From: JBBIMS01 sp964531645 | Lineage (GTDB): Bacteria > Acidobacteriota > Aminicenantia > JBFLYD01 > JBBIMS01 | Direction of reading: 5' to 3' | Length of the DNA stretch: 64,000 nt | Assembly: GCA_964531645.1 (NCBI GenBank) | Contig: CAZHEF010000004.1 | Location: 1 to 64,000, forward strand | Part shown: positions 8,666 through 17,076 of the stretch, in pieces | Numbering within the stretch: position 1 is the first letter of the stretch | Layout: every line of letters begins with the position of its first letter | Translations under genes and position numbers: made by a program | The notes under the pieces: model-generated | What the model saw: the letters and a program-made list of their open reading frames with translations, nothing else | Told to the model about the DNA's origin: nothing | The model's database searches: none

Positions 8666-9058
8666 CGAATTGCATCATTAATTTTCTATATGAAATCCAT
8701 TCGTTGCATCTTGAGAAATTCTATTCCAAATTTTTACTGCCTAAGGTATCAAAAGGCAGAGAAGATAAAGGTCATCGAAGAGTTCATCAATCTCACAGGC
8801 TACAACCGTTTCTATGCCTCGTGGCTTCTTAGAAACTACGGAAGAAAGGTTGTGATGCATAGAAAGAGCAAAGAGAACATAATTTTTGTTGGAGAGATTG
8901 TGAAGATAAAGAGGAAGCGTAAGAGGATCTATGATGAAGAGGTGAAAAAGGCATTGGAGGCGATAGGGAAGATGAAGGCGGAGGAAAGAGAATTTCATGT
9001 AGAATCTAAGGTGATGCAATGAATATAATTTCATATAGATCTTTATATGATGCAATTA
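8666..9058 (+). mobile_element. Internally deleted insertion element (393 bp) with long inverted ends
   Basis: Both ends carry about 43-bp imperfect inverted repeats beginning AATTGCATCAT, each with a second inner TTGCAT(C) motif about 30 bp further in. These look like paired transposase-binding sites. The same two ends, in inverted order, bound the remnant at 47830-48791, which fixes the element's limits. A GGTAAT duplication flanks the element. The interior encodes only the two ends of a transposase joined in frame, so this is a non-autonomous, MITE-like derivative. Its right end supplies the stop codon of the SLC13 gene. Confidence 0.8.
8690..9022 (+). CDS. Internally deleted transposase (110 aa), HTH end fused to C-terminal tail
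   Basis: Residues about 20-55 (KAEKIKVIEEFINLTGYNRFYASWLLRNYGRK) form a helix-turn-helix-like N-terminal region seen in DDE integrase-type transposases. The last 19 residues (from IGKMKAEEREFH to VMQ) match the C-terminal tail encoded in the remnant at about 47880-47930, where a longer transposase portion precedes them. The catalytic domain is therefore missing, yet the frame is open from a start inside the terminal repeat to a stop near the other end. The product could bind the element ends without catalysis. Whether it is expressed is unknown. Confidence 0.6.
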   Translation: MKSIRCILRNSIPNFYCLRYQKAEKIKVIEEFINLTGYNRFYASWLLRNYGRKVVMHRKSKENIIFVGEIVKIKRKRKRIYDEEVKKALEAIGKMKAEEREFHVESKVMQ

Positions 9059-10495
9059 GGTAATAATTTTTACCCATAGAATCAAGAGGGGACAGATTGT
9101 CATTCCTGCAAGGTCGTGCAAAATTCCTTTCTTTATCATTGATGGGAGAGGAACAAGACCTGAACTATAAACAATCGCATTGGGAGGAGTTGAAACGGGA
9201 AACACAAATGCAAAACTTGCACCGAATGCTGAAGAAACCACAGGAATCAAAGGGTCAATTCCAAAAGCATTTGATATCGAAATAGCTAATGGAGCTACAA
9301 GATTGATGGCAGCAGTATTGGACATAAATTCAGTTGTAATAGTAGAAAAGAAGTAGAAAATTATTGAAAGAATTAAAACATTACCTACTGGAAAATTCGT
9401 TTTGATCACCTCTCCAATATCTTTACCTATACCACTTTTGAAGAAAATATCTCCTAGAGTCAATCCCCCTCCGAAAAGAAGAAGGGTCCCCCAGTCAATG
9501 GAAATCGCCTCTTTGAAAGGCAAAACAAATTCTCCCCTTTTCCAGTTTAATGGAATAAGAACTGTAAGAATTGCTCCAATCAATGCTACCGAGGATTCAG
9601 GGAAAGAGGATTCAAGCCATTGGACAAATTCAGTTTTTTCGAAAATGTATCCAGCCAATCCAGGGACTATCCAGAGAATCACAACAATCGAAAAAATGAA
9701 AAGAACTGTGGCTTCACCTCTACTTAATTTTTCAGGAACAAGTCCAGAGAATTCTTCCCTTTCCAGCGTTCCCTTAAAACCTTTTCCTTTTAGAATTAAG
9801 TTCATCATAAAGAACATAACCAGTAAACCGGGAAATGCTATAAGCATCCATTCAAAGAATGAGATACTTCTTACAGAAAATTTTTCAAGGAATCCAATAG
9901 CAATTAGATTGGGAGGTGTTCCAACGGGAGTTCCCACCCCTCCTATAGAAGAAGCATATGCAGAAACAAGCATTATTGCAATTCCAAATCTTCTTGCCTC
10001 TCTTGCTTCCCAGTTTTTTGAAAGAAGGGTGTAAATTCCCCATGCAATCGGATAAATCATTGCTGTTGTTGCAGTATTACTAATCCACATTGACAAAAAT
10101 GTTGCAACAGCTCCAATAGCGAGGATTGTCTTAGAAGGTGTATTTACCCATTCGCGAGAAATTATCCAGAGAGCAAATCTTTTGTCAAGTCCATGATAGG
10201 ACATTGCCTTTGCTATAACAAAACTTCCAAGGAAAAGAAAAATAATGGGATTTGAGAAATTGGAAAATGCATCCGTAGGTTCTAAGATACCGAGGATAAT
10301 TGAAAGGACTGGAATCATAAGAGCGGAGAAGGGAAGAGGTATTCCTTCGGTTATCCAGAGAATAACAACCGTGACAAATATGGCAAGGGCCCGATGAGCA
10401 AATTGATTGGAAGGATAGAAAGGTAAAATAAGAAACGCTAAAAAGACAAGAGGAGCAAGGAGCAAGCCTATTCTCTGTCTTAAGCCATATTTCAT
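9056..10495 (-). CDS. SLC13/DASS-family anion transporter
   Basis: Divalent anion:Na+ symporter-type membrane protein of 479 aa with about 11-12 hydrophobic segments. Both family SNT motifs are present (ISNTATTAMIYP near residue 140 and MSNTAAINLVAP near residue 395), as is GVGTPVGTPPNLIA. Substrates are probably di- or tricarboxylates. The stop TAA (9056-9058) is formed by the first bases of the inserted element; without the insertion the frame would run on about 25 codons toward the Fe-S gene, so the C-terminus may have been shortened slightly. It is divergent from thiD with a 48-bp shared promoter region. Confidence 0.9.
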   Translation of the reverse strand: MKYGLRQRIGLLLAPLVFLAFLILPFYPSNQFAHRALAIFVTVVILWITEGIPLPFSALMIPVLSIILGILEPTDAFSNFSNPIIFLFLGSFVIAKAMSYHGLDKRFALWIISREWVNTPSKTILAIGAVATFLSMWISNTATTAMIYPIAWGIYTLLSKNWEAREARRFGIAIMLVSAYASSIGGVGTPVGTPPNLIAIGFLEKFSVRSISFFEWMLIAFPGLLVMFFMMNLILKGKGFKGTLEREEFSGLVPEKLSRGEATVLFIFSIVVILWIVPGLAGYIFEKTEFVQWLESSFPESSVALIGAILTVLIPLNWKRGEFVLPFKEAISIDWGTLLLFGGGLTLGDIFFKSGIGKDIGEVIKTNFPVGNVLILSIIFYFFSTITTEFMSNTAAINLVAPLAISISNAFGIDPLIPVVSSAFGASFAFVFPVSTPPNAIVYSSGLVPLPSMIKKGILHDLAGMTICPLLILWVKIIT

Positions 10496-10530
10496 CTTTT
10501 CAAAAATAGAATTATATATTAAAATATTTC

Positions 10531-10536
10531 TATAAA
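10531..10536 (+). promoter_or_regulatory. -10 box of thiD, apparently leaderless
   Basis: TATAAA ends 7 nt before the thiD ATG at 10544, and no Shine-Dalgarno lies between. Transcription would start at or next to the start codon. A -35 hexamer is not obvious. On the opposite strand a TATAAT in the same 48-bp gap can serve the SLC13 gene. Confidence 0.5.
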
Positions 10537-10543
10537 CAAAACT

Positions 10544-11314
10544 ATGGAGGTAAAAAAGACTTTATTAACGATAGCGGGCTTTGACCCTACAGGAGGGGCA
10601 GGAATAACTCGTGACCTCAAGGTTTTTAATTCCTTAGGTTTTTCTGGTGTTGCTTCGATTACCTCCATAGTTGTCCAGGATACATTCAGCGTGAAATCTA
10701 TTTATCCAGTTCCTCTCCTTCAATTTCAGAAACAGATTCAGACACTGCTCAGTGATGTGAAGATTGAAGGAGTGAAAATTGGAGTGATTGGAAATTCTGA
10801 AATTCTGAGTTATCTGATCGAGTTCATAGGAAAGAATTCTTTCTCCCATGTTGTAATTGACCCTATCATAAAATCAGCAAGTGGAAAGGTATTTTTAAAA
10901 GAAAGAGATGTAATAATGATGATGGAAAAGCTCTTTCCTCTTTCGACTCTTATAACACCAAATATTGACGAAGCATCTGCAATGATAGGGAGAAAAATAT
11001 ATAGTTTAAACGATATGGAAAGTTCTGCAATAGAAATATGGAGGAAATGCAAGGCTCCAGTTTTGATAAAAGGTGGTCATTTAAAGGGTGAAAAAATAGA
11101 CGTTTTGTATGATGGAAAAGAGGTTTTTAAGGTAAAAAGTAAAGAGATAAGAAAAAGCGTTCATGGGACAGGTTGCATCCTGTCATCTTCTATCTTGTGT
11201 TATCTTGCCTCTGGGCTTTCTCTGAGAGAATCTGTAAGAAAAGGAAAGGAGTTTGTTACTTCTAAGATAAGAGAATCTTTTAAACTGGGGAAGGGTCAGT
11301 TGATAGCTCCATAA
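10544..11314 (+). CDS. thiD: Hydroxymethylpyrimidine/phosphomethylpyrimidine kinase
   Basis: Ribokinase-fold kinase of 256 aa that phosphorylates HMP and HMP-P in thiamine pyrophosphate synthesis. It shows the N-terminal substrate loop TIAGFDPTGGAGITRDLK (8-25), the ITPNIDEA segment near residue 142, and the C-terminal anion hole VHGTGCILSSSI with the catalytic region G-T-G-C. No other thi genes and no TPP riboswitch are visible; the upstream gap is too short for one. It is monocistronic, with a terminator hairpin about 190 bp downstream. Confidence 0.92.
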   Translation: MEVKKTLLTIAGFDPTGGAGITRDLKVFNSLGFSGVASITSIVVQDTFSVKSIYPVPLLQFQKQIQTLLSDVKIEGVKIGVIGNSEILSYLIEFIGKNSFSHVVIDPIIKSASGKVFLKERDVIMMMEKLFPLSTLITPNIDEASAMIGRKIYSLNDMESSAIEIWRKCKAPVLIKGGHLKGEKIDVLYDGKEVFKVKSKEIRKSVHGTGCILSSSILCYLASGLSLRESVRKGKEFVTSKIRESFKLGKGQLIAP

Positions 11315-11502
11315 TTTTTAATGGCTTTTATACAGCAGCAAAAAGCTGGTAGCTAATTCACTCTAAAGAGGAGCACCCTTTGCCTTCTATTTCTTTAGTT
11401 ACTTAGTTATTTTTATATCGCAAAGGAGACTGAAACTTTTCTTTAATTAGCAGGGTCATAAATGTAGGGAAACAAATTAGGGACCCCCTTTAAAATAGAT
11501 TT

Positions 11503-11529
11503 GGGCTGTCAAGGGACAGCCCTTTTTTC
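11503..11529 (+). terminator. Intrinsic terminator
   Basis: A perfect 8-bp stem GGGCTGTC/GACAGCCC with an AAGG loop is followed by six T residues (11523-11528). It lies 190 bp after thiD and just upstream of the S9 peptidase gene. It probably ends the thiD transcript. Confidence 0.8.
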
Positions 11530-11573
11530 TCTAACAAAATTCAATGACTTTCGTAAAAATTATGGAGGATGAC

Positions 11574-13598
11574 ATGAGAAGAAGAATTATAACTTTTATT
11601 ATCTTTTTATTTGTTTGTTTGAGTTTTTCTTTTCCCCAAAAGCCTTACAAGCTCCTTGAGACAGAAACTTTCTTCGAAATGGAATCAGTAGGAAATCCCG
11701 CAATTTCTCCTGATGGTAAACAGATAATTTTCACAAGAACCTGGATTGATAAGATGAATGACCGCTCCTCAAGTAATCTGTGGATTGTGGATGTTGAAGG
11801 TAAAAGGGTGAGAGAGCTTACCCACGGTAACTGGAGAGATTTTTCTCCTGTATGGTCTCCTGATGGGAAAAAGATTGCATTCCTTTCTGAAAGGGATGGA
11901 TCAACTCAGATTCATGTAATGTGGGTTGATACAAAGGAGGTTGCTCAGCTAACTCATCTTGAAAGGGCTCCTTCCAATATAGTCTGGTCCCCAGATGGAA
12001 AGAAGATTGCTTTTTCTTATTTTGTCCAGGATGAAAAGCCAATTCTACAAGTAAAATTGCCTAAAAAACCTGAAAGAGCAAAATGGGGAGCACCTGCAGT
12101 TATTGTTGACAGACTTTCATGGAGAGCAGATGGAAGAGGTTTTCTTCCCAAAGGGTATGAACATATATTTATAATTGATGCTGAGCTTGGAGGAACCCCA
12201 GTTCAGGTAACATCTGGAGATTACTCCCACTCTGATTCTGCATGGTCTCCTGATGGAAAAACAATTTATTTAAGTGCTATAAGAAAACCCGACCCTGAAT
12301 ATCAATTTGGAGATACTGAAATTTACAGCGTGAATCTTGAAACCCTTGAAATAAAAGCTCTTACAGATAGAAAGGGTCCTGACAGAAATCCTGTGGTTTC
12401 TCCTGATGGGAAATGGATTGCCTACACGGGGTACGATGAGAAAAATTATACATTCCATCTTTCTAATCTTTATATAATGGACAAAGATGGTAGGAATAAA
12501 AGAGTTCTTGCTGAAAATCTTCCAAATTCTCCATCCTCTCCAAAATGGGCACCTGATGGATCAGGTCTTTATTTCCTTCTTTCAGAAAAAGGGGAGTCCA
12601 ATCTTTATTTCGTCACCCTGGATGGAAAAATTAAAAAGATAACAAGTGGAAATCATTTTATTTCTTCTTATTCCCTCGCTAAAAACGGCCAGGTGGGAAT
12701 TGTCCTATCAGATTTTTACAATCCTGGCTATCTTGCCACTTTTAATCTCTTAAAGCCTCAAAATATAAAAAAGCTTGTTGATGTGAATGAGGATGTTCTC
12801 AAAAATGTAAAACTTGGTGAAGTGGAAGAAATCTGGTTCAGATCAACTGATGGACTTGATATTCAGGGCTGGCTGATAAAACCAGCTGAATTCGAAAAGG
12901 GGAAAAAATATCCAATGGTTCTCTGGATTCACGGTGGTCCATGGGCAATGTATTCCGTAGCCTTCAACTGGGAATGGCAGAATTTTTCAGCAAAGGGATA
13001 TGCTGTCCTCTATATGAATCCAAGGGGTAGCACTGGATATGGACAGGACTTTGTTAATGGGATTCAGTATGCCTATCCAGGGAAAGATTATGATGATTTA
13101 ATGGCAGGAGTGGATAAAGCTATATCCCTTGGATTTATTGATGAAGATAATTTGTTTGTCTGTGGTGGAAGTGGCGGAGGGGTTCTGACAGCATGGATTG
13201 TTGGGCACACGGATAGATTTAGAGCTGCTGTATCCATGAGACCTGTTATAAACTGGCATTCTTTTGTGGGAACTACAGATGGAGCAATGTGGTATCGTCA
13301 ATTTAAAAAATACCCCTGGGAAGACCCCATGGAGTATGCTCTCCGCTCCCCGCTTCATTATGTGGCCAATGTGAAGACTCCTGTAATGATAATGACTGGT
13401 GAGGCAGACCTGAGAACTCCTATTGGACAGAGTGAAGAGTTTTACAGAGCTTTGAAGATGTTGAAGAAGGAAACCCTTCTTGTGAGAATGCCCGATGAGT
13501 ATCATGGCTGGAGGACTCCATCCCACAGACTTCTCCAGCAGCTTTACCTAATGGCATGGTTTGAGAAGTATATGGTTAAGAAAGAAGAAAAGAAGTGA
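11574..13598 (+). CDS. Secreted S9-family prolyl oligopeptidase/acylaminoacyl peptidase (1)
   Basis: Starting at 11574 (GGAGG 6 nt upstream) gives a signal peptide (MRRRIITFIIFLFVCLSFSFP) and a 674-aa protein. Residues about 25-400 form a WD40-like/TolB-type beta-propeller with repeated SPDGK motifs. The alpha/beta-hydrolase domain has the nucleophile Ser in CGGSGGGVL, Asp in TGEADLRTP and His in DEYHGWR. It probably trims short peptides in the periplasm. A second S9 enzyme is encoded 1.5 kb downstream on the other strand. The GGSGGG nucleophile elbow differs from the GxSYGG form of the second copy. Confidence 0.93.
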   Translation: MRRRIITFIIFLFVCLSFSFPQKPYKLLETETFFEMESVGNPAISPDGKQIIFTRTWIDKMNDRSSSNLWIVDVEGKRVRELTHGNWRDFSPVWSPDGKKIAFLSERDGSTQIHVMWVDTKEVAQLTHLERAPSNIVWSPDGKKIAFSYFVQDEKPILQVKLPKKPERAKWGAPAVIVDRLSWRADGRGFLPKGYEHIFIIDAELGGTPVQVTSGDYSHSDSAWSPDGKTIYLSAIRKPDPEYQFGDTEIYSVNLETLEIKALTDRKGPDRNPVVSPDGKWIAYTGYDEKNYTFHLSNLYIMDKDGRNKRVLAENLPNSPSSPKWAPDGSGLYFLLSEKGESNLYFVTLDGKIKKITSGNHFISSYSLAKNGQVGIVLSDFYNPGYLATFNLLKPQNIKKLVDVNEDVLKNVKLGEVEEIWFRSTDGLDIQGWLIKPAEFEKGKKYPMVLWIHGGPWAMYSVAFNWEWQNFSAKGYAVLYMNPRGSTGYGQDFVNGIQYAYPGKDYDDLMAGVDKAISLGFIDEDNLFVCGGSGGGVLTAWIVGHTDRFRAAVSMRPVINWHSFVGTTDGAMWYRQFKKYPWEDPMEYALRSPLHYVANVKTPVMIMTGEADLRTPIGQSEEFYRALKMLKKETLLVRMPDEYHGWRTPSHRLLQQLYLMAWFEKYMVKKEEKK

Positions 13599-13685
13599 AA
13601 AGTTTTAAAGATGATTTTCTAAAAACTTAATTCAATTCTATTCTTTTTCACTTTATTGTAGTTTTTTCACTCCCCTTTTGAAACT

Positions 13686-14579
13686 TTAGTAGTCTATTCC
13701 TCTTCCATAAATAGTAGATTTTTCAATTGTTGAAAAGTATTCAAAAAAAATTTTTGAAATCTCAGAAATTAAAATTTCTCCATCTTCTTCTTTTTTCAAA
13801 TAAGATGTCATTAAGCATAGAATGAACGGCCTTTCCTTCAGAAGGATTATTCCCGATTCGCATCTAACTCGGGGAAGAGAACCTGGTTTTGAAGCAACAG
13901 GAACATTATCTGGAATTCCTTTTCTTATATATGAGTCCTTTGGGATTGCGAGAGTTTTTAAGAATTCACTCCTGTAAGGCTCATTTAAAATTTCTCCTTT
14001 GTATATTTTTTCAAGCAAAAACATCATCTCTAAGGGAGTGGAGAGATTTTCCCTTCCTTCTCTTACTGCCAAAACATCCATCATTTTTCTTTTCAACTTT
14101 GTATTTCTCAAGCCAATCGATTCCAATCTTTTATTTACTGAGTCGATTCCAATTCTTTCAATGAGGATATTTGTTGCGGTGTTGTCGGAAAGAACTATCA
14201 TGAGAGTGCAAAGATCCTTTGTAGAGATTGAAAGGAATGGCTCACCGAGATGCTGAAGTATCCCATTTCCTCCGACTTTCCAATCTTTCTTCAATTCGAT
14301 GAACTCATCAAAACTCAATTTTCCCTCTTCAACTTTTTTAAAAACTTCAAAAAGAATGGCAATCTTTATTGAGCTTGCCTGAGGAAATATTTCATTTTCA
14401 TTTATGAGAATCGTAAAACCACTTTTTAAATCTTTTACTGCAACTCCTGAGACTCCATCAAGTCTATCGCAAAATTCTGCAATCCTTTTACTGGTTTTAT
14501 TCTTCAGTATCTCAAGATTATCAGCCCGGAGAGAAGAAACAAAGAAAAACACTAAAATTAATGGAAATACTCTTCTCAT
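13686..14579 (-). CDS. Class A beta-lactamase-like serine hydrolase
   Basis: Exported protein (signal MRRVFPLILVFFFVSSLRA) of 297 aa with the penicillin-recognising fold. Motifs are S69-S-I-K72 (SxxK), SDN in VLSDNTATN near residue 131, an omega-loop-like segment REGRENLSTP, and K-P-G (ASKPGSLP) in place of KTG. It may be a beta-lactamase, a small D,D-peptidase or an esterase; resistance activity cannot be claimed from sequence. It overlaps the start of the neighbouring MGMT-like ORF's stop by 4 bp, so the two are co-transcribed on the minus strand. Confidence 0.82.
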   Translation of the reverse strand: MRRVFPLILVFFFVSSLRADNLEILKNKTSKRIAEFCDRLDGVSGVAVKDLKSGFTILINENEIFPQASSIKIAILFEVFKKVEEGKLSFDEFIELKKDWKVGGNGILQHLGEPFLSISTKDLCTLMIVLSDNTATNILIERIGIDSVNKRLESIGLRNTKLKRKMMDVLAVREGRENLSTPLEMMFLLEKIYKGEILNEPYRSEFLKTLAIPKDSYIRKGIPDNVPVASKPGSLPRVRCESGIILLKERPFILCLMTSYLKKEEDGEILISEISKIFFEYFSTIEKSTIYGRGIDY

Positions 14580-15052
14580 TTTTTAGGCTTATAAATTGCC
14601 CTTTCAAAATCTTTGACAAAAAATTTCTTTCCCTTCTTTAAAATTTCATGTCCTTCATTCTCAAGAAGTTCCTTCTGTCTTTCAACTCCACTAGGAAATT
14701 TTTCATTTAGCTCACCATTACTTTTCAATGTCCTCCACCAAGGGGTTATTTCCTTCTCTCCATTGGCTCTTGCCTCCTCTGTGGCATGAGCGGAAATCCA
14801 TGCAAAAATTCCTGTTGTAATCGGGCATCCGATTTTTGCACCATGCTTTTTTGCAAGAACTTCGCGAATCTTATTAATTGTTATCACTTTTCCTTCTGGA
14901 ACCATCCTCATAATCTCTTCAACCTCCTTTGGAGCTGGTATAACAACTGTGCCTTCACCCCATCTTTTTGAAAGTTTTCCCTCTATCTTTTCTACCTTTG
15001 GAAGACCTTTGCTATTCTCGAGCTTTTCCCTCCACGACTTTTTCCTTTTCAT
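14576..15052 (-). CDS. Alkyltransferase-like (ATL/MGMT-fold) protein lacking the acceptor cysteine
   Basis: Protein of 158 aa whose middle part (about 44-145) follows the DNA-binding domain of O6-alkylguanine transferases: VPEGKVITINKIREVLA, then GCPITTGIFAWI, then TPWWRTLKSNGEL and a Q-x-x-L-x-x-EG end. At the place of the active-site PCHR motif it has PWWR (104-107), that is Trp instead of Cys, as ATL proteins have PWHR. It therefore probably binds alkylated DNA and flags it for repair rather than repairing it. The first 40 residues are a basic extension. It overlaps the S9 peptidase gene upstream by 4 bp. Confidence 0.75.
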   Translation of the reverse strand: MKRKKSWREKLENSKGLPKVEKIEGKLSKRWGEGTVVIPAPKEVEEIMRMVPEGKVITINKIREVLAKKHGAKIGCPITTGIFAWISAHATEEARANGEKEITPWWRTLKSNGELNEKFPSGVERQKELLENEGHEILKKGKKFFVKDFERAIYKPKK

Positions 15053-17067
15053 TTTTTCTCCTTTAAATATTTTTCAAGCCATACAAGAACTTCTTTCCAC
15101 CAGACTTCAGCATTCTTTGGTTTTGAGACAAAATGGTCCTCATCAGGGAAATAGATAAGTTTTGAAGGGACACCTTTCCTCTGTAAAGTTGTGTAAAATT
15201 GAAGACCTTCTGTAACAGGGACCCTGTAATCGAGCTCTCCATGGGAGACAAGGGTTGGAGTCTTAAAATTATGGGCGTATCGATGGGGAGAGAATTTATC
15301 ATAAAGTTTTCTGTTTGTCCATGGAGTTCCTTTAAATTCCCATTCAGGAAACCATAATTCCTCTGTTGCACCATACATACTCTCAAGATTGTAAACACCC
15401 GCATGGGAGATTAAACATTTGAAAATATCTGTGTGTCCTGCAATCCAGTTAATCATGTAACCACCGTATGATGCTCCTGCAGCAGCTATTCTATCTTTAT
15501 CTATGAATGGGAATTTGGATGCGAACTCAACTCCTTTAATTATATCTTCAAAGGGAGCTCCTCCCCAATCTCCTGAAATATCGTCAGTAAATTTCTGTCC
15601 GTATCCTGTGCTTCCTGTAAAGTTTATCATAATGACAATATATCCAGGGGATGCGAACATCTGGGCATTCCACCTGAAATGGAAGGAGTCTGACCATGCT
15701 CCCTGTGGACCCCCATGAATAAGAAAAACAGCAGGATACTTTTTGTTAGAATCAAATTTTGGAGGTTTTATCATTAAAGCATGAACCAATCTTTCCTTTG
15801 CACCCTTAAACCAAAATTCCTCAACAGGATTCATTTCAATATCTTTGATTAATTCATCGTTAACATGGGTCAGCTGAGAGGGCTCCATTCCATCTTTCCA
15901 TTCAAAAACCTCAGGAGGCTTATTTATGTTCTGTTTGATAAAATAAAATTTATTATTAGGAGATAATCTAACCTGAGAGACAAAAACTTTATCAAGAATC
16001 TCCTCTACTTTTCCATCAAGGTTGACCCTGTAAAGGGGTTTATAACCTTTGTCTTCCGCAGTGAAATAGAGGCTCTGAGAGTCAGAAGCCCATATAACCT
16101 CATCGACAGACCTGTCAAGATTTTCTGTGAGAGGAATTAATTTCTTTGTTCCTCTTTCAAAAAGAATTAATTTCTCTCTGTCAGCTTCAAATCCTGCTCT
16201 TTCCATTGAGCGGAAGGCGATGAATTTCCCATCAGGTGAGTAAACAGGTTGATTATCATTCCCTTTCCCTTTACTGATTCTCTCCGGTTCTCCTCCATCC
16301 ACAGGGATTACAAAAACATCATTGTTTGTTGAAATTGCAACCACAGGGTCAGTGTTCATGGTAAAGGCTATCTCCTTAGAATCCGGAGAGAAGGAATAAT
16401 CAGGATTCCCTCCAAGGGCAATTGGTGGAGCATCATAATTACCTTTTATTAAATCTCTAACATCTCCTCCATCAGAATTCATTATAAAAATATGATTTCT
16501 CTTCTCATCCCTCCAGGTATTCCAGTGGCGGAAGAGAAGCCCTTCATAAATTCTAACTTTTAATTTGCTCCTTTCTTTTGCCTCTTCCTTTTCCTTGTTA
16601 CATTTATCATCCTTGCAATCGGGATATGTCTCAGAAACAAAGGCAATCTTTTTACCATCAGGGGAGAGGCCAAAGGAAGAGACCCCAAGATAAATATCCG
16701 AGACCTTTACTGGTTCTCCTCCGCCCAATTTAATCTTGTAGATTTGCTGAGAGGATTCTCTAACGGAAATGAAATATAATTCTTTTCCATCAGGGCTCCA
16801 TCTTGGATGAAAATCTGCTTTTGGGTTTCTTGTTATCTGAATGTTTTCACCATCCTCTTTAATAATCCATATATCAGAGTTAGAAGTGTTTGTCTCCTTT
16901 GAAAGATATGTCACAACATATGCAATATACTTTCCATCAGGAGAAATCTGAGGGTCTGAGACCCTTCCAATTTTAATAAAGTCATCAAAGGTAAGAGATT
17001 TCTTTTCAGCAAATAATGAAAATGCTAAAAGGCCAAATATTACAAAGAAAATAAAAACTCTTTTCAT
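15049..17067 (-). CDS. Secreted S9-family acylaminoacyl peptidase (2)
   Basis: Protein of 672 aa with a signal peptide (MKRVFIFFVIFGLLAFSLFA). Residues about 25-390 form a TolB/WD40-like propeller with many SPDGK/SPDSK repeats. The hydrolase domain has HGGP (oxyanion), Ser in GASYGGYM, Asp in HGELDYRVP and His in DEDHFV. It is a classical S9C architecture. It lies 9 bp after the DUF1028 gene on the same strand, so the two are one operon with the ATL and the serine hydrolase downstream. It probably hydrolyses short or N-acylated peptides outside the cytoplasm. Confidence 0.94.
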   Translation of the reverse strand: MKRVFIFFVIFGLLAFSLFAEKKSLTFDDFIKIGRVSDPQISPDGKYIAYVVTYLSKETNTSNSDIWIIKEDGENIQITRNPKADFHPRWSPDGKELYFISVRESSQQIYKIKLGGGEPVKVSDIYLGVSSFGLSPDGKKIAFVSETYPDCKDDKCNKEKEEAKERSKLKVRIYEGLLFRHWNTWRDEKRNHIFIMNSDGGDVRDLIKGNYDAPPIALGGNPDYSFSPDSKEIAFTMNTDPVVAISTNNDVFVIPVDGGEPERISKGKGNDNQPVYSPDGKFIAFRSMERAGFEADREKLILFERGTKKLIPLTENLDRSVDEVIWASDSQSLYFTAEDKGYKPLYRVNLDGKVEEILDKVFVSQVRLSPNNKFYFIKQNINKPPEVFEWKDGMEPSQLTHVNDELIKDIEMNPVEEFWFKGAKERLVHALMIKPPKFDSNKKYPAVFLIHGGPQGAWSDSFHFRWNAQMFASPGYIVIMINFTGSTGYGQKFTDDISGDWGGAPFEDIIKGVEFASKFPFIDKDRIAAAGASYGGYMINWIAGHTDIFKCLISHAGVYNLESMYGATEELWFPEWEFKGTPWTNRKLYDKFSPHRYAHNFKTPTLVSHGELDYRVPVTEGLQFYTTLQRKGVPSKLIYFPDEDHFVSKPKNAEVWWKEVLVWLEKYLKEKK

Positions 17068-17076
17068 ATAATCCTC

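Noticed and set aside
9402..10034. 210-aa plus-strand ORF
   Set aside because: Antisense shadow of the SLC13 transporter gene, which has clear family motifs on the minus strand.
10496..10543. TPP riboswitch before thiD
   Set aside because: The gap between the divergent genes is only 48 bp, too short for a riboswitch.
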